Below are positions 1 to 8,913 of a stretch of 64,000 bases of DNA, piece by piece. Both the position numbers and the translations under genes were made by a program. Numbering within the stretch: the stretch's first letter is position 1; the number at the start of each line of letters is the position of its first letter. The notes below the pieces were generated by a model, which was not told the origin of the DNA, did not search any database, and saw only the letters and a list, made by a program, of their open reading frames with translations. The DNA is from Flavobacterium lacustre (lineage in GTDB: Bacteria > Bacteroidota > Bacteroidia > Flavobacteriales > Flavobacteriaceae), in NCBI RefSeq assembly GCF_027474525.2, contig NZ_CP114882.2, positions 1,674,001-1,738,000 on the forward strand, read 5' to 3'.

Positions 1-229
1 TCCAAACCTAGTTAAAGACGGTTGGTTTATGATGAGTTCAAGTTCTGATATTCAAAATATAGAAATCGAAATTTTTAATGTATTGGGGCAAAAAATACCA
101 TTTAAGACGACGAATATAGATGCTAATACGCTGAAAATAGAGCCTTCAAAATCATCAGCTAAAGGAGTATATTGGGTAAAAATGAAACAGGAAGGACGAA
201 TATCTACCCAAAAAATCATCGTTAATTAA
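1..229 (+). CDS. C-terminal part of a T9SS cargo protein (type A sorting domain), truncated by window start
   Basis: The reading frame is open from base 2 to the stop at 229, so the gene begins outside the window. The visible residues start with a PN-x-V-KDGWF stretch and continue through IFNVLGQK to a GVYWVKMKQEGR...KIIVN ending. That is the usual layout of the type IX secretion system C-terminal sorting domain: an N-P-like start, an [IV]xNxxG[QR] strand, then G[IVT]Y then K-hydrophobic end. The family targets proteins through the outer membrane and is cleaved off. The cargo itself cannot be identified. An internal ATG at 29 is not the real start, because the domain begins before it. Confidence 0.75.
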   Translation, partial: PNLVKDGWFMMSSSSDIQNIEIEIFNVLGQKIPFKTTNIDANTLKIEPSKSSAKGVYWVKMKQEGRISTQKIIVN

Positions 230-250
230 TTATTTTAAATATACAATTTT

Positions 251-460
251 ATGAATAAGACTAAAATGATGTTAGTTGTACTATTTTTAATGACTAATAT
301 AATTTGTTTCGCAGAGGAGACAGCTCCTGCATTTGATGATAATGTAGAAGATGTGCCTGCATCACCTATAAACGAATGGATTTACGGTGCTTTATTAGTT
401 GCTTCTTGTTATGCCGGAGTTGTAATTACAAATGGAACTAAAAAAAGCATCAATAAATAA
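251..460 (+). CDS. Small secreted/membrane protein with C-terminal hydrophobic sorting-like tail
   Basis: A 69-residue protein. Residues 1-21 form a signal peptide (basic N-terminus, hydrophobic MLVVLFLMTNIICFA, cleavage likely after CFA). An acidic linker rich in D and E follows, then PINEWIYGALLVASCYAGVVI as a single hydrophobic segment and a short basic end (TKKSINK). The order signal peptide, acidic spacer, P-I-[DN], membrane helix, basic tail resembles the small PID-CTERM-like proteins of Flavobacteria, an association made here from memory of the pattern. It starts 21 bases after the T9SS gene, so the two may be co-transcribed. No function is known. A strong hairpin follows it. Confidence 0.6.
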   Translation: MNKTKMMLVVLFLMTNIICFAEETAPAFDDNVEDVPASPINEWIYGALLVASCYAGVVITNGTKKSINK

Positions 461-479
461 TCTTTAGCAAACGGTTTTA

Positions 480-532
480 TTAGCCACTTCTGTACTGTTT
501 TTTCTGAAAAAGAGAATAGTACAGAAGTGGCT
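480..532 (+). terminator. Long perfect hairpin after the small secreted protein
   Basis: Bases 480-495 (TAGCCACTTCTGTACT) are exactly complementary to 517-532, giving a 16-bp perfect stem that extends inward through G-T and A-T pairs. No long T run follows, so it is either a terminator with weak tail or an RNA-stabilising 3' hairpin. It separates the upstream unit from hpt. Confidence 0.7.
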
Positions 533-626
533 AAATTATTAGTATTCAAATAAGATCTTGTTATTCGGAATAAATTACTCCAATCAATACGATTACTGAA
601 TAATTTGATTTGAAAATCCAAATTAA

Positions 627-660
627 TTGTTAGTTGTCAAATCCGAATTCAGTATCTTTG
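627..660 (+). promoter_or_regulatory. Promoter of hpt-adk
   Basis: The -7 box TATCTTTG at 653-660 matches the Bacteroidota consensus TAnnTTTG. TTG at 627-629 (spacer 23) or 634-636 (spacer 16) can serve as the -33 element. Transcription would start near 667, shortly before the ATG at 685. Confidence 0.6.
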
Positions 661-684
661 CACATTATTTTAAAATAGTAAATA

Positions 685-1215
685 ATGATACAACTTCACG
701 ATAAACAATTTGTTCCGTTTATTTCTGCCCAAGAAATAGATTTTGCAATCGCTAAAATAGTTGCTCAAGTTCAAGATGATTTTTTCGATGAAACACCAGT
801 TTTTGTAGGTGTTTTAAACGGTGCTTTCATGGTAGTTTCTGATTTTATGAAATTATACAAGCGTCCCTGCGAAGTATCATTTATAAAAATGGCATCCTAT
901 GAAGGAACTTCTTCTTCCGAAACCGTAAAAGAACTCATCGGAATCAATCAGGATTTAACCGGACGTACCGTTATTATAATCGAAGATATCGTTGATACCG
1001 GAAATACCCTTTTAGAATTAAAAGAATTATTCAAAAAACAAAACGTAAAACATTTCAAGATTGCTACTCTTTTCTTAAAGCCGGAAGCCTATAAAAAAGA
1101 CCTTAAAATAGACTACGTAGGCATAAGAATTCCAAATAAATTCATCGTAGGTTTCGGACTCGACTATGATGGTTTAGGCAGAAATTTACCAGAAGTATAT
1201 CAATTAAAAGACTAA
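685..1215 (+). CDS. hpt: Hypoxanthine phosphoribosyltransferase
   Basis: Cytosolic purine-salvage enzyme that joins hypoxanthine or guanine to PRPP, giving IMP or GMP. The 176-residue length is normal for the family. The PRPP-binding signature VIIIEDIVDTGNTL lies at about residues 96-109, with the adjacent acidic pair ED at 100-101. An N-terminal LNGAF loop (about 44-48) matches the flexible PRTase loop. It has its own promoter at 627-660 and is followed after 18 bases by adk, so the two nucleotide-metabolism genes probably form one transcript. The ATG at 685 fits the length of the family. Confidence 0.9.
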   Translation: MIQLHDKQFVPFISAQEIDFAIAKIVAQVQDDFFDETPVFVGVLNGAFMVVSDFMKLYKRPCEVSFIKMASYEGTSSSETVKELIGINQDLTGRTVIIIEDIVDTGNTLLELKELFKKQNVKHFKIATLFLKPEAYKKDLKIDYVGIRIPNKFIVGFGLDYDGLGRNLPEVYQLKD

Positions 1216-1233
1216 CTACACGCAAAATACATT

Positions 1234-1806
1234 ATGATTAACATTGTTTTATTTGGGAAACCAGGCGCAGGAAAAGGAACACAAGCTGAATTTTTGAAAG
1301 AAAAATACAAATTAACACACATTTCTACCGGAGATGTATTTCGTTACAATCTAAAAAACGATACCCAGTTAGGTAAAGAAGCAAGAGTGTACATGGACGC
1401 TGGCGATTTAGTTCCAGACGAATTGACCACAAAAATGCTGATTGACGAAGTAAACAAACATCCGGATACAAACGGAATTTTGTTCGATGGTTACCCAAGA
1501 ACAATTTCACAAGCCGAAGCATTAGACGCCTTTTTGACGACAATTGGTTCAAAAGTAGCTGCAACAATTGCACTAGAAGCCGATGATGAAATTCTAATCG
1601 CACGATTATTAGAAAGAGGAAAAACCAGCGGAAGAATAGACGATCAAGACGAAGATAAAATCAGAAACCGTTACCAGGAGTACAATGAAAAAACAGCTCC
1701 CTTAATGGATTATTATAAAAATCAAGGAAAATTTCATGCCGTGAACGGAATTGGTTCTATCGCAGAAATTACCGAAAGAGTAAGCAGCGTAATTGACAGT
1801 TTGTAG
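1234..1806 (+). CDS. adk: Adenylate kinase
   Basis: Catalyses ATP + AMP to 2 ADP in the cytosol. The P-loop GKPGAGKGT is at residues 8-16, the AMP-binding region STGDVFR follows at about 31-37, and FDGYPRT is the conserved DGFPRT-type motif. The 190-residue protein has a short LID (around RGKTSGRIDDQDE) without the zinc-binding cysteines of long adenylate kinases. It is co-directional with hpt at an 18-base gap. The stop is followed within a few bases by a structured dispersed repeat rather than a classical terminator. Confidence 0.95.
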   Translation: MINIVLFGKPGAGKGTQAEFLKEKYKLTHISTGDVFRYNLKNDTQLGKEARVYMDAGDLVPDELTTKMLIDEVNKHPDTNGILFDGYPRTISQAEALDAFLTTIGSKVAATIALEADDEILIARLLERGKTSGRIDDQDEDKIRNRYQEYNEKTAPLMDYYKNQGKFHAVNGIGSIAEITERVSSVIDSL

Positions 1807-1808
1807 GA

Positions 1809-1946
1809 GCTAATCCAGCTGTACGTTACAAGTCCTCGCTAAAAAAACTATTTTTCCATACCTCAAAAGGAGCTTCCTCCGGTCGCTCTTTTCAGGCAGG
1901 AAAAATTAGTTTTTTTAGCTCCGGGCTTTTCACTGCCATCTGGGCT
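1809..1946. repeat. Dispersed structured intergenic repeat, copy 1
   Basis: About 138 bases fold into nested helices: an outer CCAG/CTGG pairing, AAGTCC (1830-1835) with GGGCTT (1923-1928), a long A/T stem 1838-1857 with 1899-1919, and an inner hairpin in the core 1865-1892 around GGAGCTTCCTCC. The second copy at 12510-12648 has the identical 28-base core. Its long stem has a different sequence but still pairs. It may be a palindromic mobile repeat or a structured RNA. It begins 2-3 bases after the adk stop codon. Confidence 0.8.
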
Positions 1947-1989
1947 AAAATCAAACAACAGCAAGAGATATTAACGAATACATTAAAAA

Positions 1990-3264
1990 TTGGAAATACT
2001 AATAATATTTTTTCTAATACTCCTCAACGGAGTTTTCTCGATGTCGGAAATCGCATTGATTTCGGCTAGGAAAAATAGATTAGAAACCGCGGCAAAAAAA
2101 GGAAATAAAAGTGCCAAAATAGCACTCGATTTGGCCAATTCTCCAAACAAATTTTTGTCCACAGTACAAATCGGAATTACACTTATAGGAATATTGACCG
2201 GTATTTACAGTGGTGATAAAATAACCGCCGATGTAGAAACGTTTGTACAAGGATTCGAAATACTAAAACCATATGCACATTCAGTCGCAGTAGGAATTGT
2301 AGTAGTAGTTTTGACTTTTTTCTCCTTAGTTTTAGGAGAATTATTGCCCAAAAGAATTGGTTTGAATCATCCAGAGTCAATTGCAAAAGCAGTGGCTTTG
2401 CCCATGAAAATGGTTTCGATTATTACCGCACCATTCATTTGGATGCTGACCACATCAACGGATTTTTTATTGGATATTTTGCAAATAAAACCAACCGCTG
2501 ACGGAAAAGTAACCGAAGAAGAAATAAAAGCCATCATCAAAGAAGGAACAGAAGGTGGAGAAGTACAGGAAATAGAACAAGATATTGTAGAGCGAGTTTT
2601 TCATATCGGAGACAGAAAAGTCAATTCATTGATGACCCACAGGAAATCAGTGGTTTTCTTACCTTCAGATTCAGATAAAGAACAAGTTAAAGAATTGATG
2701 CTAAAAGAACTGCATTCTATTTATCCGGTTTACGGAAACAATTATGATGATATAGTTGGTGTAGTGAACCTGAAAAATATTTTTGCCCATTTTGAAAAAG
2801 ACAATTTCAATTTGACAGAAATCATGACCGAAGCCCCATTTATAATGGAGCAAACAACAGCCTACACCGCATTAGAAGAATTCAAGAAAACAGGAATTCA
2901 TTATGCCTTTGTTTCCGATGAATACGGCGTTTTTCAAGGTGTAATTACGTTGAATGATATTCTGGAAGCATTAGTTGGTGATGCATCAGATTTTTATAAA
3001 GATGATTTTCAATTAATAGAACGCGAGGACGGAAGCTGGCTGGTAGACGGACATTATTCGTTACATGATTTCTTAACGTATTTCGAGTTAGATGAATTAA
3101 TAAATGATTATGAAGTAACCACTGTAAGTGGACTTATAATGACCGAACTTTCGCATATCCCTAAACAGGGAGAAAAATTGATTTGGCAAAAATTTGAGTT
3201 GGAAGTTATCGATATGGATGGCGTGAAGATTGATAAAGTGATGGTGAAAGCCTTAAAAAAGTAA
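1990..3264 (+). CDS. CNNM/CorC-type membrane protein with CBS domains (hemolysin family)
   Basis: A 424-residue protein with the DUF21 (CNNM) transmembrane domain first (about residues 1-190, opening with LIIFFLILLNGVFSMSEIALISA). Two CBS domains follow (about 210-330, with VVFLP...IYPVYGNNYDDIVGVV and HYAFVSDEYGVFQGVI), then the C-terminal CorC_HlyC domain. The family is linked to divalent cation, mainly magnesium, efflux, though often annotated as hemolysin. The start is TTG at 1990: an in-frame TAA lies only 6 bases upstream and the next ATG (2041) would cut the first membrane helix. It follows the structured repeat, so it probably has its own promoter. Confidence 0.85.
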   Translation: MEILIIFFLILLNGVFSMSEIALISARKNRLETAAKKGNKSAKIALDLANSPNKFLSTVQIGITLIGILTGIYSGDKITADVETFVQGFEILKPYAHSVAVGIVVVVLTFFSLVLGELLPKRIGLNHPESIAKAVALPMKMVSIITAPFIWMLTTSTDFLLDILQIKPTADGKVTEEEIKAIIKEGTEGGEVQEIEQDIVERVFHIGDRKVNSLMTHRKSVVFLPSDSDKEQVKELMLKELHSIYPVYGNNYDDIVGVVNLKNIFAHFEKDNFNLTEIMTEAPFIMEQTTAYTALEEFKKTGIHYAFVSDEYGVFQGVITLNDILEALVGDASDFYKDDFQLIEREDGSWLVDGHYSLHDFLTYFELDELINDYEVTTVSGLIMTELSHIPKQGEKLIWQKFELEVIDMDGVKIDKVMVKALKK

Positions 3265-3275
3265 AAATAGGTAAT

Positions 3276-3339
3276 TAGGTGTTGGGTTCTGGGTGTTAGT
3301 TTTACCTAGAACCTTAAACCCAAAAGCCAAAACCCAAAA
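3276..3339. repeat. GGGTNTT heptamer array folded back on itself, upstream of obg
   Basis: Bases 3276-3299 read AGGTGTT GGGTTCT GGGTGTT. Bases 3305-3339 carry the same family in the opposite orientation (CCTAGAA, AAACCCA, AAACCCA). The two arms can form an imperfect hairpin that ends just before the obg ATG. It is the only such array in the first 30 kb. Confidence 0.75.
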
Positions 3340-3342
3340 ATA

Positions 3343-4344
3343 ATGACAGAAGGGAATTTTGTAGATTACGTAAAAATATATGTTTCTTCCGGAAAAGGAG
3401 GGAAAGGATCTACGCATTTGCATAGAGAAAAATTTATTGAAAAAGGTGGGCCTGATGGTGGTGATGGTGGTCGTGGAGGACACGTTTATTTAGTAGGAAA
3501 CAAAGGACTTTGGACTTTGTTTCACCTCAAATTTGCGCGTCACATCAAAGCAGGTCACGGTGGTGATGGTGGTGGTGACCGTAGTACAGGTGCTGACGGC
3601 GATGATAAATACATCGAAGTGCCATTAGGAACCGTTGTAAAAGATAAAGAAACCGGAGAAACCTTATTCGAAATCACCGAAGACGGCGAAAAACAAATCC
3701 TTTCCCGTGGTGGAAAAGGAGGTTTAGGAAACTGGCATTTTAGAAGTTCAACCAATCAAACGCCAAGATATTCTCAACCGGGTTTGCCTGGTGTAGAAAT
3801 GGATGTGATTCTGGAACTTAAAGTTTTGGCCGATGTAGGATTGGTAGGTTTTCCAAATGCTGGAAAATCAACTTTATTGTCTGTTTTGACTTCTGCTAAA
3901 CCTAAAATTGCTGATTATCCGTTTACCACTTTAAAACCAAATCTTGGAATTGTAGCGTACAGAGATTTTCAATCGTTTGTAATTGCTGATATTCCGGGGA
4001 TTATCGAAGGTGCTGCCGAAGGAAAAGGTCTTGGACATTATTTCTTACGTCATATTGAACGTAATTCGACTTTGTTGTTTTTGGTTCCTGTAGATACACC
4101 GGATATCAAAGCAGAATATGATATTTTGGTAAACGAATTGACGAAATATAACCCAGAAATGCTTGATAAAGAGCGATTATTGGTAATATCAAAATGCGAT
4201 ATGCTGGATGATGAGCTCAAAGCCGAGTTGAAAACAGAATTAGATGTCGCTTTCAAAGACATTCCTTATATGTTCATTTCTTCTGTTGCCCAACAAGGTT
4301 TGTCAGAATTGAAAGATAAATTATGGAAAATGTTGAATGACTAA
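3343..4344 (+). CDS. obgE: GTPase Obg
   Basis: Ribosome-associated GTPase needed for late 50S assembly and growth control. The glycine-rich Obg fold covers about residues 1-160 ([32 protein letters not shown]). The GTPase domain has G1 GFPNAGKST at 169-177, a switch region [10 protein letters not shown]3 DIPG at 216-219 and the G4-type element SKCD near 285. Its 333 residues are normal for the short Bacteroidota form without a C-terminal OCT domain. It is preceded by a fold-back heptamer array and followed by a terminator. Confidence 0.95.
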   Translation: MTEGNFVDYVKIYVSSGKGGKGSTHLHREKFIEKGGPDGGDGGRGGHVYLVGNKGLWTLFHLKFARHIKAGHGGDGGGDRSTGADGDDKYIEVPLGTVVKDKETGETLFEITEDGEKQILSRGGKGGLGNWHFRSSTNQTPRYSQPGLPGVEMDVILELKVLADVGLVGFPNAGKSTLLSVLTSAKPKIADYPFTTLKPNLGIVAYRDFQSFVIADIPGIIEGAAEGKGLGHYFLRHIERNSTLLFLVPVDTPDIKAEYDILVNELTKYNPEMLDKERLLVISKCDMLDDELKAELKTELDVAFKDIPYMFISSVAQQGLSELKDKLWKMLND

Positions 4345-4365
4345 CCGTTATCATTTATATACCAA

Positions 4366-4398
4366 AAGGTGTTCTAGTAATAGGGCACTTTTTTTTTG
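4366..4398 (+). terminator. Intrinsic terminator after obgE
   Basis: A 10-bp stem (4366-4375 with 4382-4391, including G-U pairs) with a six-base loop runs into a nine-T tract. Confidence 0.7.
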
Positions 4399-4524
4399 TA
4401 TTGAATTATGTAATTCTTAAAATTTAAGTAATAATCAATAGTTTGATTTTGTTTTTAGATGTAAAATAGGGGTTAGATTACGAAAATGACTTATATTAGC
4501 ATCACTAAAAATATATTCAAAATT

Positions 4525-6669
4525 ATGAAGAAAGTAGTTTTATTCTTAGCCATGTGTTTGTTGACTTTCCCCGTGAAAGCTGACGAAGGAATGTGGTTCT
4601 TGATGTTTATCGAAAGATTGAACCATAGAGATATGGAAAAAATGGGCTTGCAATTGACAGCCGAAGAAATTTACAGTATTAACAATCACAGTTTGAAAGA
4701 TGCCGTTGTTCAATTCAATGGAGGATGTACTGCTGAAATTGTCTCGAAAGAAGGATTAGTATTGACCAACCACCATTGTGGATACAATGCTATTGCAGAA
4801 CTGTCTACGGCAGAACAAAATTATCTAAAAGACGGTTTTTGGGCAAAAGACAAAACTGCCGAACTGAAACCAAAATCACTTTACGTTCGTTTTTTCGTTC
4901 GTATGGATGATGTTTCCAAAAGAATTTTATCAAAAGTCAATGATAAAATGACAGAGGAAGAAAGAAATAAAGTGATTCAACAAGAAATCGCTTTGATTGA
5001 AAAAGAAAATAACGAAGGCGGGAAATATACCGTTTCCGTTCGTCCATTCTTTCAAGGAAATGAATATTATTATTTTGTTTACCAAGATTATAAAGATGTT
5101 CGTTTGGTAGGAACACCGCCGGAAAGTGTTGGAAAATTTGGAGGTGATACTGATAACTGGGAATGGCCGCGTCATACGGGAGATTTTTCTATGTTTAGAG
5201 TTTACGCTGATAAAGACGGAAATCCAGCAGATTATTCAAAAGAAAATGTGCCTTTACAACCTAAACATTATTTGCCGGTAAGTTTGCAAGGTGTTAAAGA
5301 GAATGATTTTGCCATGATTTTAGGATATCCAGGAAGAACAAACCGTTGGGTGCCAGCAAGCGGAATCGAACAAAATGTAAAATTTGCTTATCCTGCCTGG
5401 GTAGAAGGTGCTAAAACAGGAATGGACCAAATGAAAAAGTATATGGATAAAGATGCTACTGTAAAATTACAATATGCGTCTAAATATGCTTCGACAGCGA
5501 ATTATTGGAAAAACCGTCAAGGAATGATTGATGCTTTGACCAAAGCTGGAACTGCAAAAACAAAAACCGCTCAAGAAACTAAATTTAATGTTTGGGCCAA
5601 TAAAGCCAATAACAAACAAAAATACGGGAATGTAATTGCTACCATTAATAATTATTATGCCAAAACGGATTTGAAATCACGTCATGATAATTATTTGACA
5701 CAATTGCTGAGAACTTCAAAATATGGTGCTTCGGTGGCTACTTTAGGAAATTCACTTGTTGGATATTACAAAGAAAATGAAGCTAAGAGAACAGAATTAT
5801 TGCCTAAATTAAATGCTTTAATCGAAACGGTTTATACTGATTTTTATGCGCCTTTAGAAAAAGATATTTTGGTAGCTCAGTTGAATTTGTACGTTTCAAA
5901 AGCCTCAGAATACGGAATTGCTCCAGTTGTTGCTCAATTGTCAGCCGAAAATAAAGGAGATTTTACAGGATATGTAAATGATGCTGTGGCAAAAAGTATT
6001 TTCGCTTCCAAAGAAAGTGTGTTGGCATTCCTAAATAATCCAAAACCAGAAAACATTGCTACAGATCCATTGTTTGTAATTTCAAATGATTTGATGGCAA
6101 AAATTAGAGCTAAATCGGAGGAACAAACGGTTTTAGAAAATGATTTTGCTACATCGTATCGTGTTATGGTTGAAGGATTGCGTGAATCTAAAATGAATGC
6201 CATTCAGTATCCGGATGCAAATTCAACCTTGAGATTGAGCTACGGAAAAGTTCGTGCTTTACCGGCAGACAAGCGTAATGATGCTAAAACAAATAATTAT
6301 ACCACAATGACCGGAATGGTTAATAAGTATAAAGCTGGGGATTCGGAATTTGATTTGCCAGCACGATTATTAGAATTGAATAAGGCAAAAGATTTTGGTC
6401 AGTATGCAGATAAAGAAGGGTATATGCCAGTCAATTTCCTTACAGACAATGATATTACAGGAGGAAACTCAGGTTCTCCGGTACTTAACGGAAAAGGAGA
6501 ATTAATAGGAGTTGCCTTCGATGGAAATATTGAAGCCATGGCAGGTGATGTTATTTTTGATAAAAAGTTGCAACGCACCATCAATCTTGATATTCGATAT
6601 GTACTTTGGATAATCGATAAATATGCAGGTGCGAAACATATTGTTGATGAAATGACAATTGTGAAATAG
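4525..6669 (+). CDS. S46-family dipeptidyl-peptidase, DPP7-like
   Basis: Serine exopeptidase that removes dipeptides from peptide N-termini in the periplasm, feeding amino-acid catabolism. The start is taken at 4525: MKKVVLFLAMCLLTFPVKA is a clean signal peptide, while the upstream ATG at 4486 would add 13 residues before it. In this numbering (714 residues) the catalytic triad is visible as His84 in TNHHCG, Asp220 in RHTGDFSMF and Ser649 in GGNSGSPV. Gly667 in AFDGN sits where DPP7 has glycine and DPP11 has arginine, which points to cleavage after hydrophobic rather than acidic P1 residues. It is a single gene with its own terminator. Confidence 0.9.
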   Translation: MKKVVLFLAMCLLTFPVKADEGMWFLMFIERLNHRDMEKMGLQLTAEEIYSINNHSLKDAVVQFNGGCTAEIVSKEGLVLTNHHCGYNAIAELSTAEQNYLKDGFWAKDKTAELKPKSLYVRFFVRMDDVSKRILSKVNDKMTEEERNKVIQQEIALIEKENNEGGKYTVSVRPFFQGNEYYYFVYQDYKDVRLVGTPPESVGKFGGDTDNWEWPRHTGDFSMFRVYADKDGNPADYSKENVPLQPKHYLPVSLQGVKENDFAMILGYPGRTNRWVPASGIEQNVKFAYPAWVEGAKTGMDQMKKYMDKDATVKLQYASKYASTANYWKNRQGMIDALTKAGTAKTKTAQETKFNVWANKANNKQKYGNVIATINNYYAKTDLKSRHDNYLTQLLRTSKYGASVATLGNSLVGYYKENEAKRTELLPKLNALIETVYTDFYAPLEKDILVAQLNLYVSKASEYGIAPVVAQLSAENKGDFTGYVNDAVAKSIFASKESVLAFLNNPKPENIATDPLFVISNDLMAKIRAKSEEQTVLENDFATSYRVMVEGLRESKMNAIQYPDANSTLRLSYGKVRALPADKRNDAKTNNYTTMTGMVNKYKAGDSEFDLPARLLELNKAKDFGQYADKEGYMPVNFLTDNDITGGNSGSPVLNGKGELIGVAFDGNIEAMAGDVIFDKKLQRTINLDIRYVLWIIDKYAGAKHIVDEMTIVK

Positions 6670-6688
6670 TTCCTTTTTTCTAAAATTT

Positions 6689-6734
6689 AAACCGCCTTAT
6701 TTCGTTTTCAATACGAGATAAGGCGGTTTTTTAT
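6689..6734 (+). terminator. Intrinsic terminator after the S46 peptidase
   Basis: AACCGCCTTAT (6690-6700) pairs with ATAAGGCGGTT (6718-6728) and is followed by a T run. Confidence 0.85.
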
Positions 6735-6792
6735 TGTTAAACCTTTTGAAACGTTAATAGATTAGAATTATAAATTTTCCTATTTTTGAAGT

Positions 6793-7506
6793 ATGAAACA
6801 AATTATAGTTCTCTTTTTATTCTTTCCCCTGATGATTTGGTCTCAATCTAGTTTTGATACTGCCGAAAAACTATTCAAAGAAGACAAGTTTGAACAAGCG
6901 CAACCTCTTTTTGAGCAATTTTTAAAAGAAAATCCTTCTAATTTAAAAGCTATCGAATATTTGGGTGACATTGCGGGAAATTATAAATCTTGGGATAAAG
7001 CCATTAGTTACTATAAAAAACTAAAACAATTAAAACCAGCCGAAGCTAATTATTACTATAAATATGGAGGTGCTTTAGGAATGAAAGCTAAAGAAGTAAG
7101 TAAATTCAAAGCACTCGGAATGATTGATGAAGTAAGGGGTTCCTTTGAAAAAGCAATTGCGCTTAATGCAAAACATATAGAAGCACGCTGGGCTTTAATA
7201 GAATTAAATTTGCAGTTGCCCGGAATTGTTGGAGGAAGTCAATCGAAAGCCATACGGTATTCAAACGAATTATTAAAAGTATCTCCAATTGACGGGTATT
7301 TATCCAGAGGTCATATCGATGAATATTTCAAAAGATACACTGCTGCTGAACAACAATATAAAAAGGCAATTGCCATAAGCGGTTCCAGGACAAGCTATCA
7401 AATGCTAGCTAATTTGTATAAAAATAAAATGAATGAGCCGGAGAAGGCCAATGCCATTTTACAAAAAATTAAATCATTAAATTCATCACCAAAGAAAAAT
7501 ATATGA
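6793..7506 (+). CDS. TPR-repeat secreted protein
   Basis: A 237-residue protein with a signal peptide (MKQIIVLFLFFPLMIWSQS). Tetratricopeptide units follow, for example FDTAEKLFKEDKFEQAQPLFEQFLKENP and KSWDKAISYYKKLKQLKPAEANYYYKYG, and the last TPR is near the C-terminus (YTAAEQQYKKAIAIS). TPR proteins are protein-binding scaffolds; the partner is unknown. The stop overlaps the mpl start (ATGA at 7503-7506), so the two are translationally coupled, which suggests a periplasmic or cell-wall role. No catalytic motif was seen. Confidence 0.75.
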   Translation: MKQIIVLFLFFPLMIWSQSSFDTAEKLFKEDKFEQAQPLFEQFLKENPSNLKAIEYLGDIAGNYKSWDKAISYYKKLKQLKPAEANYYYKYGGALGMKAKEVSKFKALGMIDEVRGSFEKAIALNAKHIEARWALIELNLQLPGIVGGSQSKAIRYSNELLKVSPIDGYLSRGHIDEYFKRYTAAEQQYKKAIAISGSRTSYQMLANLYKNKMNEPEKANAILQKIKSLNSSPKKNI

Positions 7507-8858
7507 GAACTCATTTCATAGCGATTGGCGGTAGCGCCATGCACAACCTCGCTTTAGCATTGCATAATAAAGGATACCAAGTTACCGGAAGTGACGATGC
7601 TATCTTTGAACCATCAAAATCACGTTTAGACAAAAAAGGGATTTTGCCTGCAGCATTAGGTTGGTTTCCCGAAAAAATCACTTCGGATATTGAAGCTGTA
7701 ATTCTGGGAATGCATGCCAAAGCTGATAATCCGGAGTTGTTGAAAGCACAGGAATTAGGATTGAAAATATATTCTTATCCGGAATTTTTATACGAACAAT
7801 CTAAAAATAAAACACGTGTTGTTATTGGTGGTTCTCACGGAAAAACGACTATCACTTCAATGATTTTACATGTTATGCATTATCATAATATTGAAGTAGA
7901 TTATATGGTTGGCGCTCAATTAGAAGGTTTTGACACTATGGTTCATCTTACCGATTCTAATGATTTTATGGTATTGGAAGGTGATGAATATTTGTCTTCG
8001 CCAATAGACAGAAGACCGAAATTTCATTTGTACCAACCTAATATTGCTTTGATTTCTGGAATTGCTTGGGATCATATTAATGTGTTTCCAACGTATGAAA
8101 ATTACGTAGAGCAGTTTGAGATTTTTATTGAAAAAATTACAAATGGAGGAATCTTAGTCTATAACGAAGATGATTCCGAAGTAAAGCGTGTTGCAGAAGC
8201 AGCGACGAATCCAATCCGGAAATTAGCGTATCATACTCCAAAATATACGGTTAATGATGGCGTTACTCTTTTAGAAACTCCCGAAGGCGCTATGCCAATT
8301 GAAGTTTTTGGTGCCCATAATTTAAATAATTTGGCTGGAGCCAAATGGATTTGTCAAAATATGGGCGTTGATGAAGCTGATTTTTACGAAGCTATTGCCA
8401 GTTTCAAAGGCGCTTCTAAACGATTGGAGAAAATTGCCGAAAGCAAAACTAAAGTTGCATATAAAGATTTTGCGCATTCGCCAAGTAAAGTTTCAGCGAC
8501 TACAAAAGCCGTAAAAGAGCAATATCCAAATCGAACTTTGGTAGCTTGTTTAGAATTGCATACCTACAGTAGTTTGAATGCCGAATTTCTGAAAGAATAC
8601 GAAGGAGCTTTAGAATATGCGGACAAAGCAGTTGTTTTTTACTCGCCCGATGCCGTGAAAATCAAACAGCTCGAAGAAGTGACTTATGAGCAAATTGCGA
8701 AAGCATTCAACAGAGAAGATTTAATTATTTATACGAATCCAAAAGATTTCAAAGACTATTTGTTTCATTTGAATTTAGAAAATTCAGCATTATTATTGAT
8801 GAGTTCCGGTAATTATGGCGGATTGAATTTTGATGAGGTGAAGGAATTGATAGGTTAG
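7503..8858 (+). CDS. mpl: Mpl-like UDP-N-acetylmuramate:tripeptide ligase
   Basis: Mur-ligase family enzyme that recycles cell-wall peptides by joining L-Ala-D-Glu-meso-DAP to UDP-MurNAc with ATP. The N-terminal domain opens with HFIAIGGSAMHNLALALHNKG, the Mpl/MurC Rossmann element. The ATP-binding loop GGSHGKTT is at about residues 109-116, and DEYLSSPIDRRPKF matches Mpl rather than MurC. Its 451 residues are the usual length. It is coupled to the TPR gene by a four-base overlap. Assignment of the exact substrate is by family only. Confidence 0.85.
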   Translation: MRTHFIAIGGSAMHNLALALHNKGYQVTGSDDAIFEPSKSRLDKKGILPAALGWFPEKITSDIEAVILGMHAKADNPELLKAQELGLKIYSYPEFLYEQSKNKTRVVIGGSHGKTTITSMILHVMHYHNIEVDYMVGAQLEGFDTMVHLTDSNDFMVLEGDEYLSSPIDRRPKFHLYQPNIALISGIAWDHINVFPTYENYVEQFEIFIEKITNGGILVYNEDDSEVKRVAEAATNPIRKLAYHTPKYTVNDGVTLLETPEGAMPIEVFGAHNLNNLAGAKWICQNMGVDEADFYEAIASFKGASKRLEKIAESKTKVAYKDFAHSPSKVSATTKAVKEQYPNRTLVACLELHTYSSLNAEFLKEYEGALEYADKAVVFYSPDAVKIKQLEEVTYEQIAKAFNREDLIIYTNPKDFKDYLFHLNLENSALLLMSSGNYGGLNFDEVKELIG

Positions 8859-8913
8859 TTTTGCATGTAGAATCCTTTTTTTAAGGTTGCCCCCAAATAC
8901 TTATAAATGCTAA

